The position numbers and the translations under genes were made by a program. DNA of 64,000 nucleotides from Owenweeksia sp. Its GTDB lineage: Bacteria > Bacteroidota > Bacteroidia > Flavobacteriales > Schleiferiaceae. Location: positions 1-64,000 of the forward strand of contig JANQPD010000023.1 in the NCBI GenBank assembly GCA_028285465.1. Reading direction: 5' to 3'. The notes under the pieces are model-generated. The model saw only the letters and a list, made by a program, of their open reading frames with translations. It was not told the DNA's origin and made no database searches. Below are positions 8,840 through 19,000 of the stretch, in pieces (position 1 is the stretch's first letter; each line of letters opens with the position of its first letter).

Positions 8840-10480
8840 ATGAAAGCATCGGACTTGTTTGTAAAGGCACTCGAGAACGAGGGTGTAGAATACATTTTTG
8901 GCATCCCGGGGGAAGAGAATTTAGATCTCCTGGAATCGCTGAGAAACTCTAAAATCAAACTGGTGCTTACCCGCCACGAGCAAGGAGCGGGCTTTATGGC
9001 CGCTACTTATGGCCGCCTTACCGGGAAACCCGGAGTTTGCCTGTCTACTTTGGGGCCAGGTGCCACTAACTTCACAACCCCTGCAGCATATGCTCAACTT
9101 GGCGCTATGCCCATGGTGATGATTACCGGGCAAAAGCCTATAAAAAAATCAAAGCAAGGCCGTTTTCAAATTGTGGATACCATTGACTTGTTCAGGCCCA
9201 TTACAAAATATACCCAGCAAATCGTAAATGGGAACAACATCCCCTCCATGGTCAGGGAAGCTTTTCGCCTGGCTATTGAAGAGCGCCCCGGGGCAGTGCA
9301 TTTGGAGTTGCCGGAAGATATTGCCGCGGAAGAGGTGGATGACCGGGTATTTCAAGTAGTGGGTTTCAGAAGGCCGGATGCAGATGCGCTGGCTGTCCAA
9401 AAGGCAGTACAAATGATAGAGGCGGCCAAAATGCCCCTGTTGTTACTCGGGGCCGGGGCCAACCGCAAAAGAACCCGGGAGGCTTTAGCGCAGTTTGTTG
9501 AGATGACGGGCATTCCCTTTTTTAATACCCAGATGGGCAAAGGCGTTTTAGATGAACGCGATCCCCTGTTTTTGGGTACTGCAGCATTGTCTAAAGACGA
9601 CTTTCTCCATTACGCCATAGATCGGGCGGACCTGATCATAAACATCGGACACGATGTAGTAGAAAAACCTCCCTTCTTTATGGAAGAGGGAGGGACCCAA
9701 GTGATTCACGTCAATTTTTTTCCCGCTCAAATAGATGAAGTATATTTTCCTCAACTCAATGTAATTGGCGACATCGCCACTTCTGTAAGGCAGTTGGCTG
9801 CACAAATCAAGGACAAAAGCAATTGGGACTTTAGCTATTACAAAAGAATTAAGACAGAAGTAGAAAGCCATTTAAGCAAATACTCTGAAGATGAACGCTT
9901 TCCTACCCTCCCACAACGTTTGGTACACCTGCTTAGAAAGGAATTGCCGGATGATGGCATTATAACCCTGGACAATGGCATTTATAAGATCTGGTTTGCC
10001 CGGAATTACAAATGCTATGAACCCAATACTTTATTGCTGGATAATGCTTTGGCAAGCATGGGGGCAGGTTTACCTTCAGCTATACTCGCCAAACTCATTA
10101 ATCCCCGCAAAAAAGTAATAGCCATTTGCGGGGATGGTGGTTTTATGATGAATTCACAAGAGCTGGAAACTGCCACCAGGCTAGGTTTAAACATGACCGT
10201 TATTATTCTCAATGACAATGCCTATGGCATGATCAAGTGGAAGCAGGAAGAGATGGGCTTTACCAATTTTGGCCTCGACTACAAAAACCCCGATTTTGTG
10301 CAGTATGCGGAAAGTTACGGCTGCATTGGACACCGGCCTGCTTCCGATGAAGCCTTTAAAGAAATACTATCGGAATGCCTGAATACGGATGGCGTACACC
10401 TTATTGACCTGGCCATAGATTATTCATTGAACCACTCTATCTTAAACGTACTTTTAAAAGAAAAAACCGCTATTCTATAA
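8840..10480 (+). CDS. ThDP-dependent acetolactate-synthase-like large subunit
   Basis: The 546-residue enzyme has the three-domain ThDP fold. The N-terminal PYR domain carries the catalytic Glu47 in RHEQ and the motif GPGATNF. A central domain follows (about 190-325). The C-terminal PP domain has the cofactor motif GDGGFMMNS at about 431-439, ending in the N/Y stretch NDNAYGMIKW. This matches acetolactate synthase catalytic subunits, closer to the catabolic (regulatory-subunit-free) group, and no small subunit is nearby. I start at the ATG at 8840, because the longer frame from 8783 adds 19 residues unlike the family. The gene is coupled to an aldehyde dehydrogenase 3 bases downstream. Biosynthetic IlvB is not indicated, since no ilv genes are adjacent. 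Confidence 0.85.
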   Translation: MKASDLFVKALENEGVEYIFGIPGEENLDLLESLRNSKIKLVLTRHEQGAGFMAATYGRLTGKPGVCLSTLGPGATNFTTPAAYAQLGAMPMVMITGQKPIKKSKQGRFQIVDTIDLFRPITKYTQQIVNGNNIPSMVREAFRLAIEERPGAVHLELPEDIAAEEVDDRVFQVVGFRRPDADALAVQKAVQMIEAAKMPLLLLGAGANRKRTREALAQFVEMTGIPFFNTQMGKGVLDERDPLFLGTAALSKDDFLHYAIDRADLIINIGHDVVEKPPFFMEEGGTQVIHVNFFPAQIDEVYFPQLNVIGDIATSVRQLAAQIKDKSNWDFSYYKRIKTEVESHLSKYSEDERFPTLPQRLVHLLRKELPDDGIITLDNGIYKIWFARNYKCYEPNTLLLDNALASMGAGLPSAILAKLINPRKKVIAICGDGGFMMNSQELETATRLGLNMTVIILNDNAYGMIKWKQEEMGFTNFGLDYKNPDFVQYAESYGCIGHRPASDEAFKEILSECLNTDGVHLIDLAIDYSLNHSILNVLLKEKTAIL

Positions 10481-10483
10481 GAA

Positions 10484-11878
10484 ATGGAAACCATGTTAAA
10501 AGTTACTTCACCTTACGACTTGAGCCTGATCAAAGAAATCCCCTTGGTAGGCAAAGAAGCAGTTGAGAAGGTACTGTGTACCGCTTATGCTTTATTCCAG
10601 GACCAGGATACGTGGCTGCAACCCCATGAACGGATCGACATTTTGAGAAAAGTAACAGCCATAATGGAGGCAAAGGTAGATGAACTTACTGCAACAGCGG
10701 CCCGGGAAGGAGGAAAGCCCTGGATGGATTCGAAGGCCGAAGTGCTCAGAGCCATAAACGGGGTACACCTGGCAGTTGAGCACATCGGGCAGTTAAAGGG
10801 CGGGCAAATACCTATGGGACTTACCAAAGCTTCTGAAAACAGGCTGGCCTTTACCATGCGCGAACCTATAGGTGTGGTGGCTTCAGTAAGTGCCTTTAAC
10901 CATCCCCTGAATTTGATTGTACATCAGGTAGTCACGGCCGTAGCAGCGGGTTGCCCCGTAATTGTAAAACCTGCTTTAACCACACCTTTATCTTGCCTTG
11001 CCCTGGTAGCTATTTTAAAAGAAGCGGGTTTACCCGATGGCTGGTGCCAGGCGCTTATTTGTGAAAACGAGGCTTCAGAGCTCTTGGTGACCGATAAACG
11101 CGTGCATTATGTTTCTTTTATAGGCTCAGCAAAGGTGGGCTGGTATTTAAAGTCAAAACTAGCTCCCGGCACCAGGTGCGCCCTCGAGCACGGTGGAGCG
11201 GCCCCGGTGATCGTGGAACCGGATGCGGATTTTGATGAAATGCTACCTGCTTTGCTCAAAGGCGGCTTTTATCATGCCGGTCAGGTTTGTGTTTCCGTAC
11301 AGCGTATTTTTATGCACGAGAGCATTTGCAAAGAGATCGCTCATGCTTTGGCCGATGGGGCCGGCAAGCTGGTGGTGGGCGATCAGATGGATGAACGTAC
11401 AGAGGTAGGCCCGTTGATCTTGCCTAAAGAAGTGGACCGGGTAGAGCAGTGGGTAAAGGAAGCGATAGACGGAGGAGCGGAGCTTTTGACAGGCGGCAGG
11501 CGTATTTCTGACACGTGCTATGCACCTACGGTATTGCTAAACCCGCCCCTAACAGCTAAGGTATCTACGCTGGAAATCTTCGGGCCGGTGGTCTGTGTGT
11601 ATTCCTATTCCGACAGGGACCGGGCCATAGAGATAGCAAATGATTTAGATGTTCATTTTCAGGCGGCGGTTTTTACTAAAAATGTAGACGTGGCGCTGGA
11701 CTGCGTTAAAAAGCTTAACGCTACTGCGGTAATGGTAAACGATCACACGGCATTTAGGGTAGACTGGATGCCCTTCGGAGGGCGGGATACCTCAGGTCTT
11801 GGCATGGGTGGTATACAATATTCCATGCACGAAATGACCAGGGAGAAATTAATGGTGATCAAAAGCAAAGTCTTGTAA
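10484..11878 (+). CDS. NAD(P)-dependent aldehyde dehydrogenase
   Basis: The 464-residue protein of the ALDH superfamily has FNHPLNL and VIVKPALTTPLS in the cofactor domain, then FIGSAKVG. The general base is Glu235 in ALEHGG (usually LELGG), the catalytic nucleophile is Cys269 in GQVCVSVQ, and EIFGPVV follows. The C-terminal PFGGRDTSGLG oligomerisation stretch is present. It resembles the GapN/lactaldehyde/succinate-semialdehyde dehydrogenase groups without a clear choice. It starts 3 bases after the ThDP enzyme, so the two are surely cotranscribed. They may act in sequence, for example with the dehydrogenase oxidising an aldehyde made or released by the lyase. Confidence 0.88.
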   Translation: METMLKVTSPYDLSLIKEIPLVGKEAVEKVLCTAYALFQDQDTWLQPHERIDILRKVTAIMEAKVDELTATAAREGGKPWMDSKAEVLRAINGVHLAVEHIGQLKGGQIPMGLTKASENRLAFTMREPIGVVASVSAFNHPLNLIVHQVVTAVAAGCPVIVKPALTTPLSCLALVAILKEAGLPDGWCQALICENEASELLVTDKRVHYVSFIGSAKVGWYLKSKLAPGTRCALEHGGAAPVIVEPDADFDEMLPALLKGGFYHAGQVCVSVQRIFMHESICKEIAHALADGAGKLVVGDQMDERTEVGPLILPKEVDRVEQWVKEAIDGGAELLTGGRRISDTCYAPTVLLNPPLTAKVSTLEIFGPVVCVYSYSDRDRAIEIANDLDVHFQAAVFTKNVDVALDCVKKLNATAVMVNDHTAFRVDWMPFGGRDTSGLGMGGIQYSMHEMTREKLMVIKSKVL

Positions 11879-11973
11879 AGTTCACCTTCTGATCATGACC
11901 TATTGTTGGGGTTAAAGCGGAATGCCCAAGTACGTTTCCCCGAAAAATTACCATTCATCCGTATAGTAAACCT

Positions 11974-12714
11974 TTAGTTAGTGGAGATGAAATGATCTTG
12001 CAACTGTTGTAAAAATTTTGCCTTTTGACGAAAGGAAATGCTGATCTCACTACCATCACTTAGGGTGACATGGCCTCCCTTCCCTTTGGTAAAGTACTTA
12101 ACTTTTTTAAGGTTTATAAGGTGTTTTTTATGGATCCTGCAAAAGGGGTACGTCCGCAACTGGTTTTCGAACACTTTTATATTTTGAGAACTAAGCAGCT
12201 TTATATTTCCCTCCAGGTATAAAAAAGTATAGGCCCCCTCTGCCTCAAACCGTATGATCTGTTCAATAGAGATCACCTGGTGCCCTTTTTGTGTATTGAC
12301 CGAGATCTTATCGGGGTTGCTTTGCGCGGTTTTTTCCGGCTTTTTGATCTTGTCCAATACCTGGGCAACAACTTTTTGCAGTTGTGCTGGCTCTATGGGT
12401 TTCAACAAGTAGTTCACTGCCTGGTAGTCAAATGCTTTGATGGCATGCTCTTCATAAGCCGATGTAAATACTATTTCAAACATTCCTTGTTGAAGAAGGT
12501 CCAGCATTTCAAAGCCTGTACCTCCCGGCATGGAAACATCCAGGAAAACAAGGTCGGGAGTTGTCGACTTTATCAGCGCCAATCCACGCATGGCGGAGTT
12601 GGCGGTCCCCACTATCTCAATGTCATGGGCGTACGGGAAGAGCTGCTCTTTGAGCAGCTCAATGCAATGAGGTTCATCGTCAATTATAACAGCTTTTATC
12701 ACGGAACATTCCAT
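11974..12714 (-). CDS. LytTR-family response regulator, pair 1
   Basis: The 246-residue protein has a receiver domain (about 6-125) and a LytTR DNA-binding domain (about 145-242). The acidic pocket is IIDDEP, the phosphoacceptor is Asp59 in FLDVSMPGG, and the switch residues are TSAYEEHAIKAF. The LytTR domain shows FCRIHKKHLINLKKVKYF and the final strand DGSEISISFRQK. The start overlaps the end of the kinase gene by 16 bases, which implies translational coupling. It is cognate to the kinase at 12699-15605 and paralogous to the regulator at 23103-23825. Confidence 0.92.
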   Translation of the reverse strand: MECSVIKAVIIDDEPHCIELLKEQLFPYAHDIEIVGTANSAMRGLALIKSTTPDLVFLDVSMPGGTGFEMLDLLQQGMFEIVFTSAYEEHAIKAFDYQAVNYLLKPIEPAQLQKVVAQVLDKIKKPEKTAQSNPDKISVNTQKGHQVISIEQIIRFEAEGAYTFLYLEGNIKLLSSQNIKVFENQLRTYPFCRIHKKHLINLKKVKYFTKGKGGHVTLSDGSEISISFRQKAKFLQQLQDHFISTN

Positions 12715-15605
12715 TTTTCTTGATTGGGCTTAAATGTGAAGGTAGCAGTTACTCCTGTGGATTTGCCCTGTATGTCAAAAATCTCCTTCAGATCGAAATC
12801 AGCTCTTCCCATCTCCATTTCTTCATACAGTTGCAGCCGTAACCGGGTATTGGAAACACCCACGGAACTTTTATGATGCACGTGGGCTTTCCTGGCTTTT
12901 GCCGAAGTAAGGCCTATACCGTTGTCTTTCACAAAAACCTTAAACCCTTCCTTAATAAGGTGTATTTTTAAAGATAAAAGACGGTAGCCTTCCTTGGGTA
13001 GCAGTCCGTGCCATATAGCGTTTTCCACACAAGGCTGAAGGATCATAGGTGGGATAAGCGTTTTATTGAGGTCTATTTTTTCAGGTACCTCCATTTCAAA
13101 ATCAAACGCTTGCCCTTCAAAACGGAGTTTTTCCAAAGCCACATAGTCCTCGATGTTTTTTAACTCCTCGGCCAGCGGTATGACTTTGAATTTTGAGTTG
13201 TCCAACACCTTTCGGGTAAGTTTGGAAAAGTTAGAGATAAACGCATTGATGGCCGGCCTATTGCCGTTTAGGGCCAGGTGGTGGATGGTATTCAGGGCAT
13301 TGAAAATAAAGTGTGGATTCAATTGTAGGTTTAGCTCCCTTAACTGTAAGGTGGAGAATTTCCATTTCCGGAGCCGCTTGTTGTATGAATAACGCATGTA
13401 AAAATTCATAAGGCCAAAAAGAAGAGTGAAAAGCAAGCCAAAGGCCGTAAGCCGGAACATGGTCTTCTCATAGAAACGGAAAGGAGCGATTATGGTTAAA
13501 GAAACGGGTTTGGCATTCCAAACCCCGTTCGAATTGGCCACATTAATGTGGATAGCGTTTGTTCCGGGATCGAGCTTATTGAGATAAAAAACGGGACTTT
13601 CGGTATATACGGCTTCTTCTTTGTTTAAGGTATAGCTATAATTCAGATGCTCTGTTCTCCTGAAACTAATAGGGGAGAGTTGAAGCATTACGTTGCGTAC
13701 ACCGGTTTTTAACCAAAGGGTATCGTTGCTTCTCCTTTCTACATCTTTAACCGGGATCTCGGTTTTTAACTGTATGGGCATATGGCTTAACTCAATAGAT
13801 TGAGTATTCAGGTAACAACTGCCTGCGTCTGTCCCTATAAAAAGCAATTGGCCTGCTATGGCCAGGTCGTTTACTTTTTGTGAGACCAAACCATCTTTTT
13901 GACCGATATTCTGGCAATGGTAGCCCGATGGTGCTTTTTTTATTTTGCTGATGCCCATATCCGTTCCAAGCCAAAAGGTACTGTCGTTTTCTACTGCCAC
14001 ACTGTTGCAACCGGTACTCAATAGCAGGCTATTGTCCGGAGTAAGGTGTGTATAAGAAGTACCATCCAGAAGTACTAACCCGTTTGTTTTGGTGGCTATG
14101 ACCACTGTTTTTTCATTGAGTACAGCCAGGTCGCTTACCCTTTGGTTTAGGAGGTTAGGGAGCACTGTTTGATGTTTCCCTGACCTTCTCGAGTAGCGTA
14201 TCAAACCGTTATCTGTTCCTATATAAATGAAGTCATTATTGGCACAGAGGGCTGTGCAGAAGTAGAAATCGTCAATCAACGGCCTTCTATTCGTTATATC
14301 CTCCAGGGAACAGAGGTATGCCCCGTCATAAGCGGCTATCAGCATGGCGGTATCATCCAGGCGTTCATACCTCCGGGCCTTCGGAAATGAATCATTTCTA
14401 GCCCTAAGTGATGTACCTGTCATAATGTAAGATTGATGGTGGAGGCCTAGCAGCTCTTTGTCCAGGTAAACATCTTCGTATGCATTTCCGACCTGGAAGC
14501 CGGTATCTTTTTCAACACTGCTTCCCTCTACATGATAGATATTTAAAGTCGAAGTAAAATCGATTTGCACCACCCGGTTTTCGTATGATTTCATACAGGA
14601 AATGCGGCTTCCCTCGGAAAGTACCGGAATATCAAAAGAGGGCAGGTAAAAAACACCATGCGTAGTAGAAGTAAACCAATACCCGTTTTCTTTGTCTTGG
14701 GTAATTCCATTGATTACGTATCCGGTCAACATGTGCTCTACCTTTCCAGAAGGGGGTATTCTATAAAAACCACTAGCTGTACCCAGCAGAATGTTGTGCC
14801 TGGTGTCTATTAAAATGGAAAGTATCTGGTCTTTAAAAACATACTCTCCCAGGTGTTTTCCGCTTTTTGTGTAAACCACCAAAACATTCCGGATCCCTAC
14901 CAGTACAGAGTCTTTGTACAGGATTCCTGGCCCACATCTAGGGTAAAACTCACCCTCTTTTGTAGCATCTGCAGTTTGTACGGAAAAACTTTTGAAATTG
15001 TTCAATGAACTGGGGACTTCACTATTGAGAAAGCTTCTTTTAACGAGCAGATGCTCGTTTTTTAGATACACCTGCTTGGTGTTGCGATCCTGTTTAAACC
15101 CAAAGTGGTTTTTAATAATCAGGGTATCCACCTGGTTGTTGATATTGATCCTGATCATTTTTTCCACCTTGTTTATTATTGTAAAATACAGGTGACCTGA
15201 GGTGTCAATGAAGAATTGATCCACAAAAGAGTTTCCGGCAATCTCCAGGATCTGGGGGTTACAGGGATGAGGCCTTAAAGTATCGGAAGCCAGGTAAAAA
15301 AGCCCTTGCCGGTATGTAGAAACCCAGAGCATACCCTTTGCATCCTCGTATAAGTTAAATATAGTGCTGCCGTTTAATGATGCCTTACTGAAAGGAACCG
15401 TAGTAAATTTTTGGCCGTCAAAACGTTGCAACCCCCTGTCGGAGGATACATACAGGTAGCCATCCTGCGCCTGCAGGGCATAATAGGTCTCATTAGAGAT
15501 GAGCCCATCATCTACAGTATAATTACGAAAATTATATGATTGCGCGCTGATAGGTAAATGGAGTACAAGCAGCAATAAGCAAAAGATGACTGTGCCGGCT
15601 TTCAT
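12699..15605 (-). CDS. Propeller-type sensor histidine kinase (LytS/YehU class), pair 1
   Basis: The 968-residue membrane kinase has a signal peptide (about 1-21), then a long extracytoplasmic region of two-component-regulator propeller repeats (blades with DGLISNETY, GMLWVSTYRQGLFYL, STFWLGTDMGISKI). A Y_Y_Y-like strand region follows, and a transmembrane helix lies at about 713-735. The cytoplasmic His_kinase domain carries the phosphoacceptor histidine in LQLNPHFIFNALN (about residue 762). The HATPase domain shows PPMILQPCVENAIWHGL and DNGIGL. This domain order occurs in Bacteroidota sensors of sugars and of unknown ligands. It is encoded with, and overlaps, the LytTR regulator. Confidence 0.92.
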   Translation of the reverse strand: MKAGTVIFCLLLLVLHLPISAQSYNFRNYTVDDGLISNETYYALQAQDGYLYVSSDRGLQRFDGQKFTTVPFSKASLNGSTIFNLYEDAKGMLWVSTYRQGLFYLASDTLRPHPCNPQILEIAGNSFVDQFFIDTSGHLYFTIINKVEKMIRININNQVDTLIIKNHFGFKQDRNTKQVYLKNEHLLVKRSFLNSEVPSSLNNFKSFSVQTADATKEGEFYPRCGPGILYKDSVLVGIRNVLVVYTKSGKHLGEYVFKDQILSILIDTRHNILLGTASGFYRIPPSGKVEHMLTGYVINGITQDKENGYWFTSTTHGVFYLPSFDIPVLSEGSRISCMKSYENRVVQIDFTSTLNIYHVEGSSVEKDTGFQVGNAYEDVYLDKELLGLHHQSYIMTGTSLRARNDSFPKARRYERLDDTAMLIAAYDGAYLCSLEDITNRRPLIDDFYFCTALCANNDFIYIGTDNGLIRYSRRSGKHQTVLPNLLNQRVSDLAVLNEKTVVIATKTNGLVLLDGTSYTHLTPDNSLLLSTGCNSVAVENDSTFWLGTDMGISKIKKAPSGYHCQNIGQKDGLVSQKVNDLAIAGQLLFIGTDAGSCYLNTQSIELSHMPIQLKTEIPVKDVERRSNDTLWLKTGVRNVMLQLSPISFRRTEHLNYSYTLNKEEAVYTESPVFYLNKLDPGTNAIHINVANSNGVWNAKPVSLTIIAPFRFYEKTMFRLTAFGLLFTLLFGLMNFYMRYSYNKRLRKWKFSTLQLRELNLQLNPHFIFNALNTIHHLALNGNRPAINAFISNFSKLTRKVLDNSKFKVIPLAEELKNIEDYVALEKLRFEGQAFDFEMEVPEKIDLNKTLIPPMILQPCVENAIWHGLLPKEGYRLLSLKIHLIKEGFKVFVKDNGIGLTSAKARKAHVHHKSSVGVSNTRLRLQLYEEMEMGRADFDLKEIFDIQGKSTGVTATFTFKPNQEKWNVP

Positions 15606-15970
15606 TTTAGATCAAAATGGGCATCAACACAGCGTTTTGAGCTGAGTCATGACAATTTGAGGGTTTTCAAAGTAAGTAATGGCTTTGCACTTACTTGAGT
15701 CAAAACTACGATATTAAAGGGTATCTGTTTTTGCTTTGCTATAGTAAAAGTGTATGCCGGGTTAGTTTTTTTAGGAGGAGCAGCGGGGGCATCAGTAGGA
15801 AATTGAACTGGTCAAAACCACCCAACTCACCAATAAAGCCGGCAACAAGCTGTATTACAAAGTGAAAAAGGTTCTCTACACCACAACAAGGCCTACTACA
15901 AACAAAAACGATGGCAAGGCCGCAGCTGACGATGCACCCGCCTTGGTTTGATTGGCTTGCTTTAAAGAGA
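15606..15970. other. Gap between the RHS gene and kinase 1; possible gene relic at 15799-15951
   Basis: No intact gene is visible. On the plus strand a stop-to-stop frame of 50 sense codons at 15799-15951 reads like a protein C-terminus (TTQLTNKAGNKLYYKVKK, later a Lys/Ala/Asp-rich tail) but has no start codon and I recognise no family. It may be a decayed gene end. The rest of the gap is probably the leader of kinase 1 on the minus strand, but no clear -7 element is found. Confidence 0.3.
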
Positions 15971-16004
15971 AAAAGAGAGACAAACGGCCGTTTGTCTCTC
16001 TTTT
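15971..16004 (-). terminator. Perfect 34-bp palindrome, transcription terminator of the RHS gene
   Basis: AAAAGAGAGACAAAC and GTTTGTCTCTCTTTT flank GGCC, giving a perfect palindrome 20 bases beyond the RHS stop codon on the minus strand. The 3' arm ends in T-rich sequence on both strands, so it can act bidirectionally. It separates the RHS gene from kinase 1 downstream. Confidence 0.75.
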
Positions 16005-16023
16005 AGCAGAGGTGCTGCTACTA

Positions 16024-19000
16024 TTACCAGGTATACATAATAGCCTTAAAGGTATTAGCACCTACTTTGGCACCCCAACCTTTGGTATCAGCCTTACCGT
16101 GTTGATAGTTGTTCTTGATGAACAAGCTGTTGCCATACTCCATTCCATAAAAAATAGAACTCAGCGTGAAGCGATCCCATGAAGTACCACCGGCTATCAT
16201 TTGTGAGGTGTTTGCTTGCATTAATCCACCTATTCCACTATTAACAAAGGTACCACCATGTTGACCTAAGTTTTTCTTCAGAAACTTGTCTTTGGGTGTG
16301 TGCGCGAAATCAGAAGCAAGCGCTTTTATACCACTGCTCCAGAACTTTCCGCCTTGGCTCTTTACCAAGCCTTTCTCTCCAATTGAATGATTGTAGTAAT
16401 CCATTCCTCCATAGGCATTAAGTGCTCCTCCGACCATGGCCTGTAACATGGTATAGGGATCATCAAATTCAACATCGCCAGCTGCCGATGCAGCCACTAG
16501 GTTAAACATGGCTCCTGCGCCCATGGCAGCCAGGTAATGATCTCCTTTGGCAGCCGTTCCTCCACTGAGACCTTGTGCACCCGATAGTTGGGCCAAAAAC
16601 CCAGCCCCAAAATAACCTAAGGTGGCTGAGGCACGCTGTCCACTTTCGTAATTACTAAAGGCATTTGTGGTACCGGAATAAAGAGCTGCATTATACGCTT
16701 TAGTTCCCATTTTTGAAACTATATACTCTCCACCAAATCCACCTGCCAGTGCACCTGCTACTATACCAGCGTACGTACCTGGATTCTTCAAATCCCATTT
16801 GGAAATGTCAAACGAGTTGTTCGCTATGGAACCACCGGCATAGGCTCCTCCAATTGCTCCGGGTATGTTAAAGAGTTCACCGCTTGGATCGGTATACCTC
16901 AATGGATTGTCAAAAGCATAGGCATAGCGGTTATAACTTTGTGTATTATATGGACTTTGCACATAATTATCCGGACTAAGCATCTGCGAAGTTTTAGGGT
17001 CATAAAGTCGGCCGTTCATGTGGATCAGATCAAACTCGTCCAGCTTTTCGTGCCCGGTATAGCCACGGAGCAACCAATCGGCTATAGTGGGCCCGGCTGC
17101 ATAGTTCCAGGTAGAGGGGTTACGGTAACGTCCCCAGGCATCAAAGCTTTGTTCCAGAATTACATGACCGGCATCGTTTGTAAGGCTTAGGATAGACCCC
17201 AAATGATCGCTGTATACATAAAAATAAGTATAATCTTGATTACAGCCTGTGATCACAAAGGTGGGATCTTGCGGGTCATCAGGCCTATCTCCATGCTCAT
17301 TCTCGGGAATTTCCCCGCCAGAACCATTTCCTCCCGAATCACCACCGTTAACCGGTTCACAGCGCACAATGATTAAACCTAGCTTATCGCCAAAGGGCAC
17401 ATAGTGAATATGTTTTTTTATGTTATCCACGATTAACGATTCGTAACCCACCTCAGGTAAATAAGAACGCACTTGTTCCACCTGTCCGTTTTCTTTTATA
17501 ATGCTTCGTATGCGTTGGTAATCCGGGCCATAAATAAAATCCATATTGAAGTTTCCTTCGGTAATCTGATCCGGTTCATTGAAGGAAGTGTAGGTCAATT
17601 GCTGGGTTTGCAGACTGATAGGTGTATTGTTATTGGCAATTCGTTCTACACTGAAATCGTCACTCATATTCGCGTATGCATAAAAACCGAGCTCATCTTT
17701 AGACAGCACATTACCACTGTTCATAAAGTTAAGGTTGGTCGTGGCACCACCCTGAATATTCACTTCTGTGAGGCGGTTCATATCATCATAGGTGAAATCT
17801 TCTGTAAGATTGTGTATGTGATCCGTTCTACTGCTCAGATTGCCGGTAGCCATATCCCAATCCAATTGCAGATACTGGGTTAGACCTGAACCCCCATCGT
17901 AAAAAATAGGATAACCATAATCGTTATACGACACATAGGAGGTAACTCCATTCCCTGCATTGTATTCGGTATAACGTTTATAAGGATTAGCTCTTATTCC
18001 CTCAAAAATCAAAGTGGGGTTTGGGGTCATTTGATTAACAAAATCCATTCCCTGGGCATACATTTTTTTGACGTAACCATTGTCATCGTACAGCGTGGAT
18101 ACACCCACCCCACTGGAATAATTTCGGTGGCGTTCTTTTCCGTTTGAATGGTATTGATAGCTAACGGAAATGTTCAAAAAAGGAACAGATATTTGTCTAA
18201 GAAGGTTGCCATTGGTATAGGTATACTCTTTCGTAATCCCATTAAAACCGGTCATTTTTTCAAGTTGATTTAAACCATTACCGGAAGTCACATAATCATA
18301 AGTAACCGTTCCTTCCGGACCAGTTTTAGAACTTATGCGACCCAATACATCGTATACCGTAGTATGGGTGTTGCTGTTGGCATCTGTTTCGGACACCAAT
18401 TCCCCATAAGCGTTGTACTGATAGGCATAGGTTCCGGCATTCACATCAACCAGGGCAGTTTGCCTCCCACGGTTATCATAATCCATACTCAGCAATAGGT
18501 TATTGTCTTTCTCTACCTTAATTTGCTTGCCCAGGCTATTGTATTCGTAAATCAATACACCACCCTTATCTTCAGCCCTTAACACCAAACCGCTGGGATC
18601 TGTTTCTATGATGGAATAGTTACCGTTGGGATAAACGGTATGTTTAGCCGTATTAGTAGGATCAATAAGTGGTCCCGGATAGGTGGTTGTTACAGTGCCT
18701 GAAGGATCCGAAGTCGATATAATCCGGTCAAAATCATCATAAGCATACTCCGTAACAACAACACTAAGGGGCGATAGATTGCTAAAGAAAGGTGTGGTGG
18801 TTGTCTTTGTCCTTCCAAACGCATCGTAAGAAGTTATCGTTGTAATCCACTTGTTATTGAACCCTACTTCTTTAGACATCCGCTCCCGATCATAAATATC
18901 ATAGTATACTTCCCGGTCAGGAAGATCTGGCACGGTGACTTCCAAATGATAAAGTGCATTACTAACGCTGGTTGTACCGGTACCATTGCCTGTTTGTAGG

